Shown: piece after piece, positions 7,377 to 12,116 of the stretch
Position numbering within the stretch: the stretch's first letter is position 1
Layout: every line of letters starts with the position of its first letter
Source of the DNA: Pleurotus djamor
Lineage: Eukaryota; Basidiomycota; Agaricomycetes; Agaricales; Pleurotaceae
NCBI GenBank assembly: GCA_029747585.1
Contig: JAPEVF010001231.1
Location: forward strand, 1 to 12,116
Length of the DNA: 12,116 bases
Direction of reading: 5' to 3'
Position numbers and translations under genes: made by a program
Notes under the pieces: model-generated
What the model was told of the DNA's origin: nothing
Databases searched by the model: none
What the model saw: only the letters and a program-made list of their open reading frames with translations

Positions 7377-8812
7377 TCAATAGACCACCTGAAGCTTGAG
7401 TGCTTTCAAATCAGCCTGGAGATCGACTAGGGTCTTCTTCGCCTCTTCGTACTCAATCATCTCTGGTCCATTTCCCGGTCTGATATTCAGCAGGGTAATT
7501 TTCAAGTAGCACTCGACGCCAGGAATGCTGGCCACCACGTCATCGAAGACCTGGATGTCACGCAGTAGGTCCGGTAGGGGATGATGTTGAATGGCAGCAA
7601 AGAGATTCCATTGAATGAGGGCTGTGCATCTCCATGCATATCGCATATCAATGTGGATGATCTTAAGGTTTTCTAGGTTAGTGTGATATGGAGACGGGAA
7701 CTGCAAGGTCGATGGCTTGAAGGAATTGGTCAACCAGACGATTGAAGAAGAAGGGAGGGATAGAATGTGAAGATATTCCAACGTTGGAAGGGACAAAACT
7801 TCGTGGAAAGGGAAGGGCACCGTTCGAGCTTCTGGATAGACTGTATAGGCGTGCGTCAAGAATTACTATCTTAGTATGTGTGGAGTGGAGGTAATTTGAC
7901 TTACCCGGGGCGAACTTGAAGGTCGTCAGGCCCTGAAATGTGCGAACAAAATTAAATAGGGCTGGAGCGTCAGCTTGGGATCTGAGCGAAAGGGTCTTGA
8001 CGTTGTTATGCCATGAGCAATTGCGTAGGGCGGTTGTCCACGATGTCGAACTTCGAACCCCGTGAGCAATCCATTCACTCGATGAATAAGTAGATGATCC
8101 CCAGTTACGTATGGTCAAGGTGGTGAGGTTTGGGGCGGAGGAAAGTGGAATATCTTCCATAGGGGTCACGTCCGAAAGACTGGATCTATTACCAGAATTC
8201 GAGACCCCCTCCAATGTGAGCGACGTCGTCTGAGGGCCAACAAACCTCAAGCACGGGACACCATAAGGAATTTCACAGCCATACAGCGTCACATCCTTGA
8301 TAAAATCACTGGAGATCAACGAAAACAAGGCATGTTGGAGGTTGGGATCCATTGCCGTCCATATCAGGTTTCGCAGTTCAATGCTGGCAATTAAGGATGG
8401 CAGCGCCAGACTATGGATATTCCCTAGGAGAATGACCAAGGAGGGATCTGGGGCGCGAGTCTTCGACGGCTTAATGTGGATAGGCATGCGAGTTTGGGTT
8501 ATTAGACATTCCCCGCGAATGATGACAGACCGAGCGTATCGCAATAGGTGGGAAGATGCACCGAGTAGGGAACGAGTCTTGTCAATGCCTGAGGCTGGAC
8601 TGAGGAAACCTGTTTCATAATATTGAACTCCANGGGGGGTTGGCACAAGGAAGGCTGGTCCAAAGCACCAGTGTCCGGTGTAACTGGGTCTGCGAAGCGG
8701 CCCTCCAGGTCGAAGCAACGAGCGAACAGGCTTTTAAGGATGGCTTATCATCGCATAGGGAGTCGATGATGAGCTTGTAGATATCTTGAGGGAGCGCGAA
8801 ATAGTGGGACAT
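7377..8812 (-). CDS. F-box-like protein, paralogue 1 (two exons, one ambiguous base breaks the frame)
   Basis: Exon 1 is 8812-7905 and exon 2 is 7840-7377 (stop TGA). The 64-nt intron has donor GTAAGT and acceptor TACAG. The ATG at 8812 has context ACCATGT. Residues about 7-45 form an F-box-like motif (LPQDIYKLIIDSLCDDKPSL then KACSLVASTWRAAS). The rest is a leucine-rich body with scattered LxxLxLx segments and a C-terminal AKKTLVDLQADLKALKL motif. The frame is broken at the N at 8633, in NGGGGGG on the plus strand. Without that base the two exons total 1371 nt, an exact 456-codon protein plus stop, so an extra base in the sequence is the likely explanation. F-box proteins recruit substrates to SCF ubiquitin ligases through Skp1; that role is inferred. 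It is a close paralogue of the 10258-11597 gene, with the intron at the matching place. Confidence 0.8.
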
Positions 8813-10257
8813 GGTCTTGGAGAGGAGGACGGGTAATCTTGTTCAATGTTACCAAGGGGCATGAGTTCAACCCGTGCGCGCTTACCCCGTCGCCAAACCC
8901 AAACCGTCAGGGCCACACCGTCACGATCTTTTGATCCTTCTTTGCTACATTCCTTACAAAGAGGATTGACTGTCATCCTCCCGTCATAGAGGCAGGAATT
9001 CAAGCCTCCATCGCTTGGCTGTATGGGATGTCTATCTCAAAGTGACCTCCGTGCCGGTTCTCTGTACTCTTGAAAGATTTCGCGACTCGGATGCTCCGAC
9101 GAAGCTCAGCTGCTCACTCAAACGGTCAATATTCAATGCCAAACGGTCGTTATGAGGTGGTAACAGAACGATCCTCTTACGCGATGCCTTGAACGTCAAG
9201 TTTTGATTGGATATGATCTATTATCAGCCGGGCAACTACTGTGCACTTTTTTCGGCTTCAACTTTTATGTGCCCATGGAGTGCTCTACGAAATCGCCTTC
9301 TTAGGATGCGATTCACGGCGTGGTCCTTGGGATTGGTGGGACTCTGGGCGGCTGGATGCACGATGGGCACCGCTTGCTTCGGGTAGGTCACCCTTTCTCC
9401 CCCCATCCCCTCTACTCACTTATATCCCTCCGCATCCAACACCCCAAGCTTTCGAAACTCAAACTCAAGGCCCAAATCTCTTCGTGGACTTTTCGAAACC
9501 CGTTTCACGCGCTTCTTTTGGTCGGAGTCTCCTTGCTTGGTTTTCCTCATGGAAAACATACGAGGGAGAGCATACGATTGAATCAACTCATGGTTGTGTA
9601 CCGCGGTTGGTAGTACATACGCGTATAGATGATATAGGTACGCTTGCGTCAAACTCCCCACAAAAGTGGTATGAATAAACTAAAATCTAAGTGTGTTTGT
9701 GGTTAGGGAACGGGATAAGAGTTGCATGGTGTGCATAGTCCTATGGCCCGCCTAGCTTCCGATCCTAGCTATTGTGGGCTTGGAGTACCACCCGTGACGA
9801 TAGCTTGAGGCCAACGGGGTGGGGACTACGGCGAGCCACAGAGGATGCGAGGACGAGGGTAGGTTGGGTATGGTTTGGGTGGTCATAATACCCGATCCAT
9901 ACACCATCGTCAACGGAACGCCTGTATGCTACGCCGAACGGATTCGCTCTTGAGAGGAAGTAATGATTGTTGGGTGACGATCGCGGGAGGGTATGGTGGC
10001 TGCTTGTCTTGGATTGAAGTTGGAAAACTCCCTGGGGTTGGAGAGCAAGGGTGCGCTGTATTCATCCTCTTGAGATGATGTGGATTGACACAGCGGCAAT
10101 GTTACGCCAAAGTACATCTGTCACTATAGTAAATGGGATCGCGGCTTATACACGACGAAAGAGATTACTGACGGCGCCTCGATCCCGACTCGTGGAACGG
10201 GCTACTTACTGGAAAATAGCATATTTTCCTCCTTTCTTTTTGACTTAAAATTGACCG
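8813..10257. other. Long intergenic stretch without a supported gene
   Basis: About 1.4 kb separates the two F-box-like genes. The part next to 8813 is the likely promoter of paralogue 1. Between about 9240 and 9680 two or more plus-strand frames are open at once. One contains a Gly-rich piece (GIGGTLGGWM) and a GTAGGT donor-like site at 9383, so a small spliced gene cannot be excluded, but I could not build one with a recognisable product. No tRNA box pattern, repeat array or terminal inverted repeat was seen. Confidence 0.35.
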
Positions 10258-11597
10258 CTAAGCTATGTACTCTACTTCCAACTTGAGTGCTTTCAGATCG
10301 GCCCGTAAACCGATCAGGGTCTTCTTCGCCCTCTGGTACTCGACGATTTGCTGGAAACTCTTCGGTTTGAATATCGAGACCTTCATCTTCAGATGAAGTT
10401 CTACGTGGGGCATACTAGCCGCTACATCATCGAGTCCTTGAATTTGGACTAATGTTTCGGGAAGGGTGGGGGCTGCTGCGCCTGGTATTTTGAACCATGT
10501 AGTGACGTGAATGCCTTTCAGTTGTGTGACGTCGGTGTGGTGCGATGATGGAGGGGACATGAGCGAATTGACACCCTTCAAGGAGCTCGTGAACCAAGAG
10601 ATGCATCTGGAAGAAAGCGGCTGGATGCAAAGGTATTCCAATGTTGGTACATGCAAAAGTTTAGAGAGAGGAAAGTCCAGGGTACCATCTTCTGTGGAGA
10701 GCAAGCGTCGATTAGAGCAGAATGGTACAATAGAAAAAGGCTTAGCTTACGTGGGGTCAATATAAGTGACTTCAAGCTTGAACACGCTTCGACAAGGTCA
10801 AAGAGGCCTTCCCCGTTGGCGGGACAGTGTAGCGAGATGGTGAGTATACTTTTGCCCCACGAACGGTTGCGCAGGGATGTCTCGTTGGCGGTCGAAGGTG
10901 TGCTTCGATCGGCAGGAGCCTTGGGCGAATAAAGGATCCATTTCATCACCCTTTTCCCGCACAGGTCTCCGATATGTAGGTCGGTCAGGTTGACGGGTAT
11001 TTGATCCTCCATAGATGCCTCGTGTTCGGCACAGAAATCTCCAATCATCTCAACTTGATTCAACCAGAGCCCCCGTGTCTCGGGACCAACAAACCTCAGC
11101 CACTGCACACCAAAATCGACGGCGCAGTTGACCAGTCGAACCTCCTTGACGGATTCCCGGGAGATCAATTTGGTCAGTCTACGTTGAAGGTCCGAACCGA
11201 CTCTCGTCAATGCCAAGTCGCGAAGCTCGACGGTGCAGAGGCAGGGAGTCTTGAGCTCATCAGGGAAAGGAACCAAAGGCAGGGTTGGCATGGGAGGTCT
11301 TTCCGAGTGTTTGGTATATCCGGACGTCAAGCCGTGGTCTCCACGAATGACAATAGAGCGAGCATATTGCAATAGGGGGCACGACGGGTCCAGTAGGCGA
11401 CGCATCTTCTGACGCTCTGACTCCTCGTCTCCTGCAGACAAAACTAGGCCAGTGCGAAGGGCTATCGTCTGGTGTAATAGCTTCTGTGACGTCGACCGCC
11501 ATGACGTGTGAGCCAGCGAGCATGCTCGTAAGGATGGTTTATCGTCGCAAAGTTTGTCAATGATGATATTGTAGATGTCTTGAGGGAGCGCAGGCAT
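10258..11597 (-). CDS. F-box-like protein, paralogue 2 (two exons, intact)
   Basis: Exon 1 is 11597-10751 and exon 2 is 10691-10258 (stop TAG). The 59-nt intron has donor GTAAGC and acceptor CCACAG in phase 1, the same phase and place as in paralogue 1. The total of 1281 nt gives 426 residues. The ATG at 11597 has context ACCATGC. Two upstream ATGs exist in the leader, and the nearest (ATGG, 25 nt upstream) is out of frame. Residues about 4-45 form the F-box-like motif (LPQDIYNIIIDKLCDDKPSL then RACSLAHTSWRSTS). The body is leucine-rich (for example VELRDLAL, LTDLHIGDL, SLKSLILTP), and the protein ends with AKKTLIGLRADLKALKLEVEY. It is inferred to be an SCF-type ubiquitin-ligase substrate adaptor; its substrate is unknown. 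It shares sequence along its length with paralogue 1, showing local tandem duplication. Confidence 0.85.
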
Positions 11598-11633
11598 GGT
11601 CGTTGGACGGTGTGGTAGCCATGATGCATGAAA

Positions 11634-11641
11634 ATTTTATA
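11634..11641 (-). promoter_or_regulatory. Possible TATA box of F-box paralogue 2
   Basis: TATAAAAT on the minus strand, 37 bases upstream of the ATG at 11597. This is the right element but close to the start codon, so the leader would be very short. It could be chance in an AT-rich patch. Confidence 0.25.
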
Positions 11642-11857
11642 ACGCCTGAGGCAAGAGCGTCAATACCTTGATCATCAAATGGTGATTGAACTTTGTTTGT
11701 AGATAGGATAAATTTATTAGGATCCCAGAGAACTCGTGTATATCAGGTGTACCGCGACTGACCTACAGTAGTCAGGATATGGGTGGAGGAAATGGGAGAG
11801 AATGATGTACCGGGATGCAAACGGAACCGGGTGACCACATCAATCCCCGTCGCGACA

Positions 11858-12116
11858 CTACAACTTTGTTTTCCCTGACGTATGGACTGGCGTAGTGCGA
11901 ACCGAGGTGAAAGAATGAGAGGTGATATCAATAACTTGGAGAACGTCTTCCAAGGTTTTTAACAGTTTGGGGATGAGAGAAAGGGTAAAATTGTGGAGAT
12001 CGGGGAGAAGTGAATCTATATTCAACTTGAGCGTCTTCAAATCGGCCCGCAAANTGGACTAGGTATTGGCTGCATTTTTTCTGGCTCGATTTTCCCAGAG
12101 GAATCCTCCGACCCAT
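11858..12116 (-). pseudogene. C-terminal tail of a third F-box-like gene, cut by the window edge, probably decayed
   Basis: Near 12000-12085 on the minus strand the sequence encodes YLV-x-LRADLKTLKLNID, matching the tails of the two F-box-like genes. The N at 12054 lies inside the motif. Leaving it out joins the part before and after in one frame. The usual stop just after the motif is missing and the frame runs on to TGA or TAA near 11858. The piece before the motif matches poorly. It is either the end of a paralogue whose body lies beyond the window or a relic. The motif match is clear; the status is uncertain. Confidence 0.45.

Noticed and set aside
8734..9003. 89-codon minus-strand open frame upstream of F-box paralogue 1
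   Set aside because: Overlaps the true F-box start at 8812 in another frame and has no family resemblance.
9700..10000. GC-rich stretch scanned for a tRNA or other structured RNA
   Set aside because: No B-box (GGTTCGANNCC-like) sequence or cloverleaf could be assembled.
10511..11375. Plus-strand open frames within F-box paralogue 2
   Set aside because: Antisense shadows of a gene with a clear F-box, a phase-consistent intron and a matching paralogue.
1..12116. CRISPR array, bacterial-style operon or defence system
   Set aside because: No regularly spaced direct repeats; intron-containing genes and gene families indicate a fungal nuclear genome.

Overview
The window looks like nuclear DNA of a mushroom-forming fungus (Agaricomycetes). 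It has short introns (52-71 nt) with GTRNGT-type donors and CTRAY-like branch points. It carries a fungal Helitron, a multi-pass membrane protein of the basidiomycete DUF6533-associated type, and tandem F-box-like genes. No bacterial signals (operons, Shine-Dalgarno sites) are visible.

Region 1 (1 to about 4.4 kb, minus strand) is the 5' portion of an autonomous Helitron. Its transposase gene starts at the ATG at 3960 and passes through a spliced N-terminus, including a 39-nt exon. It then encodes a zinc-finger and proline-rich region, a DUF6570-like segment, the Helitron_like_N segment and the complete HUH/Y2 nicking core (Rep). The PIF1-type helicase that normally follows would lie left of position 1, outside the window. 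One in-frame TAG at 1858-1860 splits an otherwise continuous frame, so this copy is probably dead or decaying. Two tandem repeats (11 bp x4 at 4370-4413; 17 bp x2 at 4520-4553) sit where base composition changes, close to the expected 5' end of the element.

Region 2 (about 4.4-6.9 kb, plus strand) holds one multi-intron membrane-protein gene. I could join its last six exons in frame (5310-6293). Its N-terminal exons are not resolved.

Region 3 (6.9-12.1 kb, minus strand) is a tandem family of F-box-like genes: two full-length two-exon paralogues (8812-7377 and 11597-10258) and two decayed C-terminal tails (6944-7140 and about 11858-12116). All four share a C-terminal motif of the form A-K-[KR]-T-L-x-x-L-x-A-D-L-K-x-L-K-L, partly eroded in the relics. 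The F-box proteins are inferred substrate adaptors for SCF ubiquitin ligases.

Three single N bases (28, 8633, 12054) are present. At 8633 and 12054, dropping the N restores a conserved reading frame, so these look like sequence or assembly errors. I did not find a clearly unprecedented system. The points most worth a second look are the Helitron stop codon and splicing, and the F-box tail array.
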